Shown here: positions 11,501 to 23,686 of the stretch, piece after piece | Layout of the letters: the number at the start of each line of letters is the position of its first letter | Numbering within the stretch: the first letter of the stretch is position 1 | DNA from: Aphanomyces cochlioides | Lineage: Eukaryota > Oomycota > Saprolegniomycetes > Saprolegniales > Verrucalvaceae | Direction: 5' to 3' | Assembly (NCBI GenBank): GCA_019828595.1 | Contig: JAHQRK010000035.1 | Span: forward strand, 248,001 to 312,000 | Length of the DNA stretch: 64,000 bases | Position numbers and translations under genes: made by a program | Notes under the pieces: generated by a model | The model's input: the letters and a program-made list of their open reading frames with translations, nothing else | Database searches by the model: none | Told to the model about the DNA's origin: nothing

Positions 11501-14500
11501 CTCGGCGATCGGAGTTTTGTTCGATTTACAATTGTGTCAGCTGGAAGTGAAGAATATGCTGTGCTCACCATTCATCATGCATTATATGACGGTTGGTCAT
11601 TTTCATTGCTTGTGGACGATCTCTTGGATGCCTTTCATGGAAGACCGATATCCTCTCGCCCAAGTTTCCGTGGCTTTGTAGACTATATTCAAGCACAAGA
11701 TGCAAACAAGACTCAAGTCTACTGGGAATCTGAGCTACGTGATGTTGTTTCCTCTATCATCGCACCGGGCAGCAAAATGTTTACAGAAGAAGATTTTTCC
11801 TCTATCATTGCACCGGGCAGCAAAATGTTTGCAGAAGAAGATTCGCGTCCATCGGTTCTTGTTGAATTTCCAGGCGAGGAAATTTCTCTCGCTGCGAAAC
11901 ATGCACAAGTCACATTTGCCACCTTAACCAAGTTTGCTTGGGCTGCAACAATACGAAAATTTTTGCGTCAACAAGATACAGTTATGGGAGAAGTGGTATC
12001 AAATCGAAATCTTCCTGTTGATGGGATTGAAAGGTACGCGCGATTCAAATGATGATATGTTTCTACATGTTTGTTTTCTAGAATGTTGGGCGCCACGCTG
12101 AGCACAATACCACGCCGAATCATTTTTGATGACGAGAAATCTGTACTATCACAACTCCAAGCCGTCCACACAAACCATACAGCTTCTCAAGTCTTTGCAC
12201 ATGCAAATTTGGTTGACGTGAAGAAATGGAGTGGAGTCCAAGGAGAGCTGTTTGACACATTATATGTGTTTCAGCAGTCCGATGTCTCTCAAATGGCGGA
12301 CAAAGCCCGCGCTTCAACAACTTACGCTCTTGAAATGGAGGTCTCCGTTGCTGACAATACCATGCTCGTGAATGCTTCACGTGATGTCTCTCGGCTGTCA
12401 TTGACACAACTGCGTCTGATACTGGACGAGTTCCAATTCTCGCTCGGTCAAGTGTGCGACGCGGTATTTTCGAATGGTATTGTAGGAGATCTATGGGGGT
12501 TATCCCCCAGTCAGCATCAAATGCTCCGTGAATCCTGCTTTGGACCTCAAGTTCCATTGGCGCATGAACTCCTACATCAAGCTTTCGAAGGCAGAGCCGT
12601 GACCAAGCCTGACTTGATTGCTGTTGAATACGAAGACGAACGTATTACCTATGGTGACTTGAACGAGCAAGCCAATACATTGGCGCATCACTTGGTATCG
12701 CTTGGTGTTGGTGTTGGAAGTCGCGTGGCAGTGGTCATGGAACGATGTTTGGAATTCCCGATTGGATTGTTGGCTGTCTTGAAAGCTGGTGGATCCATGA
12801 TGCCACTGGACGCGATGTTTCCGTCCAATCGTTTGTCGATTATGTTGGAAGACGCGAGTGCTTCTGTGGTGGTGTCGACAGAAGACTATCGTGTTCAAAT
12901 CGAGGCGTTGGACTTGGCGATCCCTGTGGTGTATATTCGTTCGAAGGATCTGGCTGCGTCTCCGGTTCGATTGGATGTGGTCAACATGGCGACAAGACAT
13001 GACGAAGCTTTTGTGGTGTATACGTCTGGATCGACGGGACGACCAAAAGGTGTGGCTGTGCTACATATGGGAGCAGTGAATACTATTTTGAATTCGATCA
13101 AGGAGAAGTTTGTCGAGGGAATGCGTTGTGCTCAAATGATGGCCATTTCATTTGATGGTTGTCAACTTGAAGTGTGGGGTAGTCTCACCCATGGTGCGAC
13201 GCTTGTTTTACGTGGGTCTGATCTACTAAACACTTTGGGGAATGTTGACAGTATTATTTGTACCCCGACAGCGTTGAGTCTCCTGGGCAACCCTACACAG
13301 TATTCGAGAATAAAATACGTTACAGTTGCTGGAGAAGCCTTACCCACGCCTGTAAAAAGCCTGTGGGAATCCAAAGCTAATCTTATCAACATATACGGAC
13401 CATCCGAATGCGCCATTCACACACACGAAGGCCTCTTAGGGGTGAAAGATTCCATATCCGTTGGGCAAGTGCTCCCAAACGTCAATTGCTATGTTTTGGA
13501 TGACAACAAGCGTCAAGTGCCAGTGGGCGTTGTGGGAGAAATCTACTTGGGTGGTATTTGTGTGTCTCCTGGATATATCAACTTGCCCAAGCAGACCGCT
13601 GAACGATTCCTGGACGATCCATTTGTACCTGGTGGTGGTCGAATGTTTCGAACGGGAGACTATGGCCGATTGCTTCCGAATGGTCGTTTTGAAATTCATG
13701 GACGCAAGGACAGCCAGGTGAAATTGAAAGGCTACCGAATTGAACTGGAAGAGGTCGGCGAGGCCATGATGCGTCATCCACACGTGACGGCGGCAGCGGC
13801 TGTGGTGAAAGACAAGACACACCTGGTGGGTTATTTTACGCCTCCGTCCGTGGATGTGGAAGAATTGCGTGCACTGGTGGCGTCGTATGTACCTGTGTAC
13901 ATGGTCCCTGCTGTGTGGGTGCCGCTTGAGTCGATGCCTCAAAATGTGAATGGGAAGACGGACCGACTGGCACTGGAGGCCATGGATGTTGTGGTCGTAG
14001 TCGTTGCGTTGGAGACTGAAGAGGAAGTGAAAATGGCAGAAGTGTGGTCGAGTGTGCTGGGCATTGAATTAAGCTTGATTGGTCGCAATACATCGTTCTT
14101 TGCTCTGGGGGGTGATTCTCTATCTGTGATCAAGGTTGTGGCTGCATGTCGAAAGCTTGGACTCGTGATGTCGGTAACCCAATTCTTGAAAGATCCTGTA
14201 CTGAGTCGAGTTGCTGCAATGTTTGGAAGTGAAGTTGTTATGGATTGGCCAGCCGTGGTGTTGCCCGAAGCAATTGTCAACGAAATTGCAGATGTGTGGA
14301 CCGAATCGTTGGATTTGCAAGAATATGTGGTCTATCCCATCACGCCATATCAAGGTGATATGCTTTACTCAACTACTCAGAATCGGGTAGCAAACCTACA
14401 TCAACATACCTTTCAGCTGAAGGATGACTTAACCGCTGAGATGGCATCTGAAGGATACCGCCGTGTCGCCAGACAACACGAAATCCTTCGCACGACGTTT

Positions 14501-15610
14501 GTTTCTTTGACGTCAGGTCTCGTTCAGATCATTCGAAGCGATATCGCTGAACCATCAGTCGAGCATGTGAGTGTGCCTCACTTGGAAGACTTTTTCAAGA
14601 CAGATTATGCTCGTGGGTTTGCACTCGGCGATCGGAGCTTTGTTCGCTTTACAATTGTGTCAGCTGGAAGTGAAGAATATGCTGTGCTCACCATTAATCA
14701 TGCATTATATGACGGTTGGTCATTTTCATTGCTTGTGGACGATCTCTTGGATGCCTTTCATGGAAGACCGATATCCTCTCGCCCAAGTTTTCGTGGCTTT
14801 GTAGACTATATTCATGCGCAAGATGCAAACAAGGCTCAAGCCTACTGGAAGTCTGCGCTGGATAAAATTGTTCCAACTAATATTGGATCGATTGGCAGCA
14901 AAATCATCGATGATGATCAAGGTGTGGAATCCCTCATATTCACTTTACCTGTTAAGTCTGTCTCCCTCGCTGCAAAGCGCGCGAGAGTTACACTTGCGAC
15001 TTTGACTAAATTTGCTTGGGCTATGACACTGGCCAAACATTTGCGTCAAAAAGATATTGTACTAATCGAGATTGTATCGAATCGAAATACTCCTGTAAGA
15101 GGAATTGAAAGGTGAGCAAGGGTGATAACGTTCATCACTAAATACCTCTTGAGTAGAATGCTTGGCGCTGCACTAAGCATGATACCGTGCCGAATCATTA
15201 TTGACGATACAGCACCTGTGGCGTCGCTTCTTCATAAAGTCCAAGCAGACCACATTGCCTCACTGGCATATTCACATGCGAGTCTTGAAGATATGAAGAT
15301 GCCCACCACAGAGAATGACGACATCTTGTTCGACACATCATTTCTGTTCCAACAGTCAACTCCACCAGAATCAGCAGCTATTCATCACATTATTGAACCT
15401 CCTTCACACAGCACTTACGCCATTGAAGTCGAGTTATCCATCGTGGCCGATATGCTGTCTATTGATATGAGTGACTACGAGAGAACGCTTTTATCACGGA
15501 CGCAAGTTCAACTCTTGATGAAAGAATTCCAGCATATGCTGGGTCAAGTATGTGATGTCGTATCGTCAGATGGCTATGCCTCAGCTTTGTTGGATCAGTC
15601 CACCAGCTAG
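8543..15610 (+). CDS. Two-module nonribosomal peptide synthetase, 5'-truncated: (C)-A-PCP-C-A-PCP-C
   Basis: Model: exons 8543-8895, 8941-12033, 12082-15111 and 15157-15610, about 2309 aa. It starts with only the C-terminal half of a condensation domain (residues about 1-270). Then come A1 (about 280-750: YTSGSTGRPKG, FDGCQFEVW, YGPSECAIE, NGKTDR), PCP1 (LGGDS near 800), C1 (HHALYDGWS near 995), A2 (about 1306-1771), PCP2 (near 1824) and C2, in which the first His of the motif is Asn (NHALYDGWS near 2020; the second His is kept). It ends at a C domain, with no thioesterase or reductase; fungal NRPSs often release product with a terminal C domain. A domains activate amino acids as adenylates, PCPs carry them, and C domains join them. 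All three introns fall at the same place, GIER followed by MLG or its equivalent, phase 2. An in-frame TGA lies just upstream of the start, so the missing half domain is not simply overlooked. Product unknown. Confidence 0.88.
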
Positions 15611-18009
15611 CCCCAGAGAGTACAAGAGTCGTGCTCTAGTCTTGGAATCTCTTCACCGCATGATCAACTGCATCAAGCCTAGTGTTCAAAGACGACATCG
15701 ACGTCTGTGCTGTGTAGCTTGTTATGAATTTATCACAATCTCTTCATTGCTTATCTCACGTGGCCAATCCAAGGATATACTTGAAGTCTTCCAAGGCCGC
15801 AATTACCGAGTGGTCTTTCTACCGTTCGCAAGTTGAATTCCGGTGGAATGTTGAGATCATGCACTAAATCACATAGCTACATATCATCTCTGCGTACCCA
15901 TAGATTTGCAATTGGAAACACATGCAGGGCTCCCGAAAAAGTAGTCCAATACCAAATACAATCCAATATTTGGATCGTATTGATTTATCGTTTGAAAGAC
16001 CGATATTTCCCGATACCGGTTGCTCTGTGGTGGAAAACATTTTCTCCTCACGCTTGAACTCCAAAAGCATACCATTACATTGTCAAGCTTTGGTGGTATG
16101 AAGTCTCTCACTTGTCAGCCGACATTGTCAATAATCCTTCACTGGAGAATGCACTTGTCAAAAATTCAGCGCGACAATGAATCTTTCTCCTTGACTGAGC
16201 GAAGCACCGTCGGTAGGTTTGACGACAAGGAATTCACAGCAACAATTGTAGAGAAATCGTACATTGAAAAATGCTACAAACGCCAAAAGTGTAAGGTAAA
16301 GAACAGGTCATCGCCGGGTCAGGTCACGCCTCTTGGTCACGTGATCTACACGTGATCTGGGCAGTCACAATACTCTCACCAAATATAGGTCACATCTTCC
16401 AAAGGAGCTTGCTCAAAGAGACTGACGGCTCATCGGCACTTCCCACAGACATGTAGGAGTCTTAAAATCATTCCGATGGCATCTAATCATCTTTGTCATG
16501 ACACGTAGAATACCCTGCAATACTATCTGGAAAACGAGACAGTGAGAAATGAGTTCGAAGAAGGAATTGCTAATAGCATGTTGGCACTAAACCAACCACT
16601 TCTATTAAATGCGGTGAATCTAACAACATTTTACGCTATTCATGGTTTGGAATCGTTACTTGAAACAACTCCTTTTAGAGAACGACCGACGGTGGCCACA
16701 GCAACAACGTAACATCTACCAGTAGTTAAATGCTGCAAATGAGAATCGAGCAAGCAACAAGGGGTCAGAAATGGTGGTGTAAATTAGATTCAACTCTGAG
16801 TAGGTGTCGAAAGAGAAGGGCTTTCCCTTGAGCTATTGCTCTCTATATTCGGACAAAACACACGCTTAAACGCACAACGTCCGGCCATTGGAAAGCACAT
16901 GCCCCAAAAAGGTAAAGCTTCCGAGAGCTTTTGCACTTCAAATCACTCAATGATGGTGAACTTTAATCAGGTCTACATATATCATACAACCGATAATTTT
17001 GATATGTCTTGCGATTCATCTCGGGTTAACGTCGCTAAAGGTACATTAAAAGCAAACAAACATATCATAATCTACTTAGGTTACCTAGTCAAGTATAACC
17101 AAACAATAATGTCTGCAATGTAGCCTCGAGGCAACTGTCAAGTAGGACCTAGTTCACATAGTATTAAAGGCAGATTAAGTCTTACCCTGAAGTTCTTGTG
17201 ACGCCAAGTTCTAATATCTTTCTTCTCACGTAGAAACATGCAGCACCACTTCTTGAGTATCTCTCAGGTAAACAGACACCCTTAAAGTGTTCTGGGGGGG
17301 CTATACTGGGAGTCACGTAGATTTATTTACTTTTCGTCAAGACAACCTTGATTGTTGTGTCGGGCGCAACATCATGCGCCGATCCTTTGTCATGTGCCAT
17401 CTTCTCGGCATGTGTGTACAGCTGGAACCAGTAAATGAGATCAATGACCAGGCGCCATGACTAGGCGGCTGTTTCTAGCCATTGTTTGGAATTCACGGTG
17501 ACCTAACAAAGTATCATTCTCTCCATCTCGCATGTTTTTTCCCGCGGAAGTCACAGCATTATACTGTAATAGCCTACTTGACAGTAAGAATGGAGTACAA
17601 TAAGAGATGTGCCTAATGGCGGCTCATCTTGAGGATAACTTCGACATACACGTCAAAATGCGATGCTAATCCAAGGTGCTTATGATGATATAACTATGGA
17701 CATCGCCGAATTTATGTTTGACCACCAATGTAGATGTTCTTTAAGAGTTCTGCACGATTATCAACTGCAAGACTAGACTACGGGAGCTTCATCTCAACCA
17801 AAATGGAACTTGAAATATAATGCCCACCACGGTATTGTGATTTTCTTACCCTAACCTGTGACCTCATCAATAACACGAAGAAAATGTGTGAATTGGATGA
17901 CCTGAGTGTGACCTACATGTGACCTGGCCAAAAAAACTCTCTTGACCAGACATATGACCTGACCACAAATTGACCTGTAATGGATTCTCCCCCAAAAGTG
18001 ACGGACAAG
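15611..18009. other. NRPS downstream flank with a roughly 2-kb insertion
   Basis: 15630-15945 matches 2340-2680. The match then breaks and resumes at about 18010, so about 15950-18009 is extra DNA relative to the first copy. It has no convincing gene. Both parts carry several TGACCT/AGGTCA motifs, clustered near 16310-16345 and 17860-17985. No terminal inverted repeats or target duplication were found at the two junctions. Confidence 0.5.
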
Positions 18010-18204
18010 TAAGTCAGACTTGGAGATCAAACTTTCACAAGAAAGGAGACGATGACGACATATCGTTTCATGCCTCAAACGAGACAGTGCCTTGGAGGCA
18101 GCACGGATGACGTGTCCTTGCCAGCAAAACATGGTTCGTGGCATATTTCCATCCGCGCCGTATGCTCAGGTATTCTTCTTCATCCAAATTCTATGAAAAG
18201 ACTA
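18010..18204. repeat. Duplicated flank, left part
   Basis: Matches about 2687-2870 of the first copy. It is interrupted at 18204 by the 825-bp foldback element; the match resumes at 19030. Confidence 0.65.
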
Positions 18205-19029
18205 CACCTTTTTTCGGTTAATTTGAAACAATTTCTCGGTTAGTTTCCTCAACACCCATTGAAATTCAAAAATATAGGCAAGCTTTTCGAAGCTGTCCTC
18301 ATTCAAATTCATTCACATGCTATGAAACACCATTATAATTCGCGTGTACCCTTTATATTTCATTTCGCCATCACCTTGTTCGATGCTTTCACCGATTTAT
18401 TTCACGCAACGTAAGATTAAATACATTTTATGACTAGCGAATAACGTCAAAAGAAAATATCAAAGATTTGGGACGTCTTTCAAAGACGTCCACAAATCAA
18501 GTGCTCCGAACTCGGTAATGACAATGACTCCGCTTACGAAATGATTACCAGACCCGTACAAATTCGTTTCGAGTTTGTCCATTCATACCAGGCCCTATAG
18601 ATTTAGAGGTATTTACTTTTTCTGTTTGTATAGATGTCAATCTGAACCGCTTGCATCGCTATACAGGTCACTTGGAGCATTTTTATGCTAGCGCGATGAA
18701 CATGGACAATATGGAGGTTGGTGCTTAATGCACTTGATTTGTGGACGTCTTTGAAAGACGTCCCAAATCTTTGATATTTTCTTTTGACGTTATTCGCTAG
18801 TCATAAAATGAATTTAATCTTACGTTGCGTGAAATAAATCGGTGAAAGCATCGAACAAGGTGATGGCGAAATGAAATATAAAGGGTACACGCGAATTATA
18901 ATGGTGTTTCATAGCATGTGGATGAATTTGAATGAGGACAGCTTCGAAAAGCTTGCCTATATTTTTGAATTTCAATGGGTGTTGAGGAAACTAACCGAGA
19001 AATTGTTTCAAATTAACCGAAAAATGGTG
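18205..19029. mobile_element. Foldback transposon with 300-bp inverted arms
   Basis: An 825-bp element. Arms 18205-18504 and 18730-19029 are almost perfect reverse complements of exactly 300 nt each; the termini are CACCTTTTTTCGGTTAATTT and its complement. They flank a 225-bp unique centre with no ORF. TA occurs at both edges (18203-18204, 19030-19031), while the paralogous sequence near 2867 has the uninterrupted site. This shows directly that it is an insertion with a TA target duplication. It carries no transposase, so it is non-autonomous; Tc1/mariner or related mobilisation is inferred from the TA target. Confidence 0.85.
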
Positions 19030-19968
19030 TAGTTTACAAAGCAATGACTTCATCCATAGAAAAGGCTGATGTCTTCATTGACTCGATACATTTTCAAGTC
19101 AACCTCGGGTTCCATCATGATGAAGTTGAGATGTTCAACGGGTAATTCAAGTTTGTGCATCCATGATGGCATGTGCGCCTGGATGGATATCGGGTACGAT
19201 GCGCAAAGGAATTCTTAGACAATGTGCAACGATCAGAGCAGACGCCGACCAAAACGAGCATCGCGACAATATTGCATTCAAGTCTTTGTATTGCTTGGCC
19301 ATGTCGTTGTGAAAAGACTAGTTTATCCTACCAATTTTCACAGAAGGTCAAGTTAATGTCGTCATTCTCTAACGTTTACTAGTACTAGTATTCATACTTC
19401 GACACTTGAGCAGGGGAAATCCAAGCTGAAGCAAAATCGTCTGTGAAAATGAAAGTTGTTTAGACGATGCTGTGGATGTCAGTAAAGACTCTACGCTTAC
19501 AGCTATCAAGGTTTGTGTTATGGAGCTTGCTCTTCGGTATCCGTTGACGCTGCTTAAGCTCCACAGAGACTTGTCTTGGACGAGGCATCTTCATCACTTT
19601 TTCTTGGAGTGTTTTCATTCAATATTGTTGCTTTTAATTTGAATAAAATTACGATACAAAGCGACACGATTTGAGAGCTTTGATTGCCCCTAATATTTTC
19701 AATCTCGGGGAAAGATTGTGTCCCTGCCATAATAATCAATGATTGCCGTGGACAATATCAATCTTCTGACAATCTGAATCAATTGTGTTTGTAAATCGTA
19801 CGACGGGAAAACTCACATTTATTATCAAATTTGATTGGTCAAAACGACATCAATCTCCATGGCAGACTCTGATGAGCGCGGCCAAACTAAGGCAGCATTG
19901 GATGGACTCACACAACGCAAGACTTGCAAGGTATGTGGCAAGATGAATTGAGCAATCTTAATGAGAGA
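19030..19968. other. Duplicated flank remainder and spacer
   Basis: 19030-19215 continues the match to the first NRPS copy (to about 3055). The rest, to 19968, shows only short AT-rich open frames and no recognised feature. Confidence 0.45.
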
Positions 19969-22452
19969 CTAGACTACCATTCGTCGACGTTTGGACGGCG
20001 TTTGCTCTCGATCCTTGCTCGCCGACTGGATTGCTTCTCGGACCAAACGAAGAGCAGTTGCAACTTTGATTTGGGACCACCTGCGGCTATGTTTCGTTGG
20101 TTGGTGGGGAAGTCGTGAATATCCTATGGCAAACAAGCGTGTGGCTTCTTCCTCATTGCGTAATGGATCGTGCATTGTTTCTCCAGAAGACTTGATGGCA
20201 TCAATCAAATGACGCATGATCATACACCATTCAGAGTACGTTTTACGTTTGTTTTTCGTTGAAAAATCCATGGTAGAAACAGTGCGCAATGGAGGACACG
20301 ACTGTGCACAGTTCCGAAACCACCAAAGCTTCCAACCTGTAAACAAATCCACGCTTGGGAACTCGAAATCTTCTGCCAATAAACGAAACTTTCCCTTCCA
20401 AAAATGTAGTTGATTCTTGCTTGCACCATTAGGAGGTATAAGAGTGCTTGTGGAAGCTGACTGCGCATGTTGGACACGCAACAACGCCGCTTCAATTGTC
20501 TGGGAAAGCAATGCTTGGGTGACATTTCCTGCACTAATTCCCTTGCGTTCAAGTAAATCTGAAATTGATTGAGTCACCAGAGTCGGCAATTCACTAACGG
20601 CTGTCATAACAGCATGATTCTGTCTGTATAGCTCAATATGAGGCGGTATCCCATTGGAACGCATCCATGACTCATTTGATTTGACGAGCATGCCAGCAAG
20701 GGTTGTCATAACGGTTTGATCTCGGAAGATGTAAGTAGAGAAGATGGGATGACTGGTGCTCAAATTCGATCGCAGATAATTGGCATGATAAGTAAGAGAC
20801 GCAAGCGCCAATCTTAAGGTCATTTTGAGGTTTGTGTCGGAGCTCATTGATGGAAACATATTCTTGGCTGCCATATCGACACCATCATGCTCCATGTCAA
20901 TAAATTGTGGTGGCAAAAGTGAAAAAGAGACGCTATTCAGTGGAAGCCCCGCAAGCACTCTTCCTAAAAATTGATCACCGGCGGCTTCATACCGGAAGTA
21001 GCGGTCTTGGACAGATCCCAATGACCAACCGCATCTTAAGCAGACGCTTACAATAGATGGGCCACCAGTACTGCCACTGCATGCAAAGGTGGCAGCACCT
21101 TTTCGAATTGAATGCGTTCCATAGTTTCCATTTGCAACAAGTTGTTCCAGCCTTTTGCCAAACCGCACTTTTTGGTTCGATCCTGGGAATAGTTCACCAG
21201 GTTTTTGCATTGGATTGCAGGCAAGATAAAGTCCAAGCGCCGTAATCCAACAAGTTGCTGGACTCATGGGGTTGGCGTAAATATGTCGTGGTCTTTTGGA
21301 GAGCCCCCCTCTTGGTCAGTCTTTGTCAAATGTAGAACACAACCAATGCTGTCGTCTTGAAACACTAGATGGGATGTATTGATTGTCTCCGCTGACTTTG
21401 AGCGGCACATCAGGTTCCATTGGGTTATCAAAAATAGATGAGAGAAGCAAAGGTCGTTGCTGTTCAGAGTCTTCGAGCAGAGTTGCTCATACAGGGAGTA
21501 CGTGAGAGCTTGTTTTCCTGAAATTTTCAATCCACCAAATTGGAGTTTAGCCGTCTCAATGCGCTTCAAGCCTGAGAAGAACGTCTTTGTGCGTTTTGGT
21601 ATTCAATTGGAAAGGCAATGCGTTGCCTACGGTATATGTCTTTAATGGCGCTTCGATAACCGCTCAATGTACCGACTTTCACTGGTTTAATGTTGTTGTT
21701 CACGCGCGAAAGAATGAATTGCTCAAAACAAGTCGGTGTGAAGACACTCAAATTGAGTGTGCCATCGGCATTGAAGAACCGAGATGGCTCATGTTGGGTC
21801 TCAAAGTACCCTACGAGTCAACGACAATGACAACAGGCTAACGGTGTTCTTGTTTGGCAGAATTCCAAAAGATTCTTTGGACGGAGTACTCCAGACTTAA
21901 ACAATATGTACACAACGAGATGTCATGCAAGCAAGTCATGTATTTAAGCTTAAATCACTACAGATTCAACATAACAGAAAAAGAGCAAAAAGAAATAACG
22001 TTATTTCTTTTTGCTCTTTTTCTGTTTTCTGTTTGATTTGTGTTCTTTTGATTTCTTCGCCGCCTTTCGTTTTTCTTCCTTTGTTTTGTCGATTTCTCGC
22101 AGAAGGGCAATTGACAAGATGCGCCCAGCAAAGTCAACAGTTTTTCTCTTGTCGTTTCTTTCTGGATCTTTTGGGAGAACCAATATCTCCTCTTTCACAC
22201 GCTGCTTCATTTTCAGCCAGTGATCCACTTTATCACACCATTCACACAGCTTCGATACGCTGCATTCGTTGACTTGGAGATACACGGGTCTCGAACGTCG
22301 AGGCTGCTCAAGTCTTCGCCTTGGTTGTTGTCGATCACAGCCGAACCAATAATAACCAATAAACAGAGTCTCTCGATTCCCCCGATTTCTATCGTACGTT
22401 TTCTACCAACCTCTCTGTGCATTGATCTCCATTCATTTTCAAAGAACCTCAC
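19969..22452 (-). mobile_element. Crypton-type tyrosine recombinase element, broken
   Basis: A minus-strand reading frame at 19969-21267 encodes 432 aa: the recombinase C-terminal catalytic part (GTHSIRKG with the catalytic Arg, then GWSLGSVQDRY with the likely Tyr nucleophile) and a C-terminal region (KRKTYSEWCMIMRHLIDAIK) like the GCR1_C DNA-binding domain that follows the recombinase in Cryptons. More N-terminal pieces lie upstream in other frames: 21264-21569 (SLYEQLCSKTLNS), 21566-about 21830 (FILSRVNNNIKPVKVGTLSG) and about 22213-22452 (NAAYRSCVNGVIKWI). The changes of frame and the stops mean at least three breaks, unless some are introns. Cryptons have no terminal inverted repeats, so the ends cannot be set. 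It is homologous to the copy at 51475-54384. Confidence 0.75.
21973..22026. repeat. 54-nt perfect palindrome
   Basis: Bases 21973-22026 are perfectly self-complementary around an AACGTT centre, with 27-nt arms rich in A on one side and T on the other. It lies inside the Crypton remnant between two reading-frame pieces, next to a lysine-rich open frame on the minus strand. Confidence 0.9.
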
Positions 22453-23066
22453 AATCTGGAAAAGGCAATTTTGAAAAATCGTACGACAAAATTCCTACGC
22501 TTCATTTGATCTTTGTATATCGTGAGATTCATTCTAATTAGTGAGATGGACTGGAAATGTATCGATTTTTTTAATCGATTTCCGAATCTCGCAGCCAATC
22601 AGAATCGAGGATTTAACTAATTCACGCAAAACACGCCCTAACACACCCTAATACACATGCACGTCGTTTGGCCAATATTCGATTCAACTTGGCTTCAGTA
22701 TGGTCTAATCGATTTGGGATTGTATTTGAATTTTGGTCGAATTCACAAATTAGACTGAAATTGACAATACTCGTTGTACAAAACACCTCTAATCTTTTTA
22801 TCGAGCAACCCCCAAACCCCGCAAGCAATTTAAAACCCCTGCACCCCTTAAAACCCTCATCTTTAACCCCTAACATAACCCCTACAACCCGAGAAAAAAT
22901 GTTTGTTGACGTCTGCCTTGCGCCAATTTGATTGGATTGGAATGCATGTCCTTCGTCGATTATTGCAGTGGAGGGTCCGACGGTAATCACGAAGGACCGT
23001 CAACATGTCCACCATCGAGTGACAGATCAAGAGCTCATTGTTAATATTGCAGCCACGTACTGAGTC
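22453..23066. other. Spacer with C-rich telomere-like tracts
   Basis: 22800-22890 contains repeated ACCCCT, AAACCCT and CACCCCTTAAAACC tracts on the plus strand, the complement of the GGGGGTGTAGGG motif seen at 23702-24120. From about 22940 a frame in phase with the reductase-like gene can be read, but it contains a TGA at 23059. No complete gene was recognised. Confidence 0.4.
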
Positions 23067-23686
23067 ATGCAGCGAGGACTGGGATTTTTGCCGTACGCGC
23101 TCATGGAGAAGACCGTTCTCGTGGATGGCGACCGCCTGGATCCATACAAATCCATCGTCCAGCTCACCTTCTCGCTTGGCTCGCCGGAAGCAACTCTTGG
23201 CGTGGGTCAACCATGCACGCATCTCCGCATTCGTTTGCCTGATTCATGGGTCCTGTCCAAGTCGTATTCGATCGTGAGTCGGCCGGATGAACGCGGTGTC
23301 TTTCGAGTGGTGATCAAAGTGTATCGTGGTGGTCTCATGTCCGAGTACTTTGACCGCTTGGCTATCAATGACTCGATCTATGCAAGCAAGTCATTGACAA
23401 AAGTGTTGAAGCCTGCATCGCATGTTGGTTTGATCGCATTTGGCATTGGTATCACTGAAATGCCCGTCACAGCCGAGACTTTGCTCGCCCAGGCTCGGAA
23501 CAAGTCACATTGATCCATTGCATTCGTTATGAGCGCGAAACATTGTTCACTGCAGACATCGCAACATTGAAAGCGCAATTCCCCACACAGTTCAATGTCT
23601 TGTACGTCGTTTCGCAGCCTGGAGACGACACCAATCTCGAAGGGATGATCGCTGGTCGGCTGTTGGTGCCGAATAAGCTGGAATAA
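23067..23686 (+). pseudogene. Flavin/NADH reductase-like (FNR fold) gene with a frameshift
   Basis: The first part (23067-23513) reads like the FAD-binding half of a cytochrome-b5-reductase/FNR-type oxidoreductase: YSIVSRPDERGVFRVVIKVY, then GGLMSEYFDRLAINDSI, then the nicotinamide site region HVGLIAFGIGITEMPVTAE. At about 23500 the frame ends after QARNK. Shifting by one base continues the same fold (VTLIHCIRYERETLF, then YVVSQPGDDTN) to a TAA at 23684. The extra or missing base is most likely a real mutation, since no GT-AG intron bridges it. In-frame sequence upstream also carries a TGA at 23059. The closest family member is uncertain. Confidence 0.55.
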
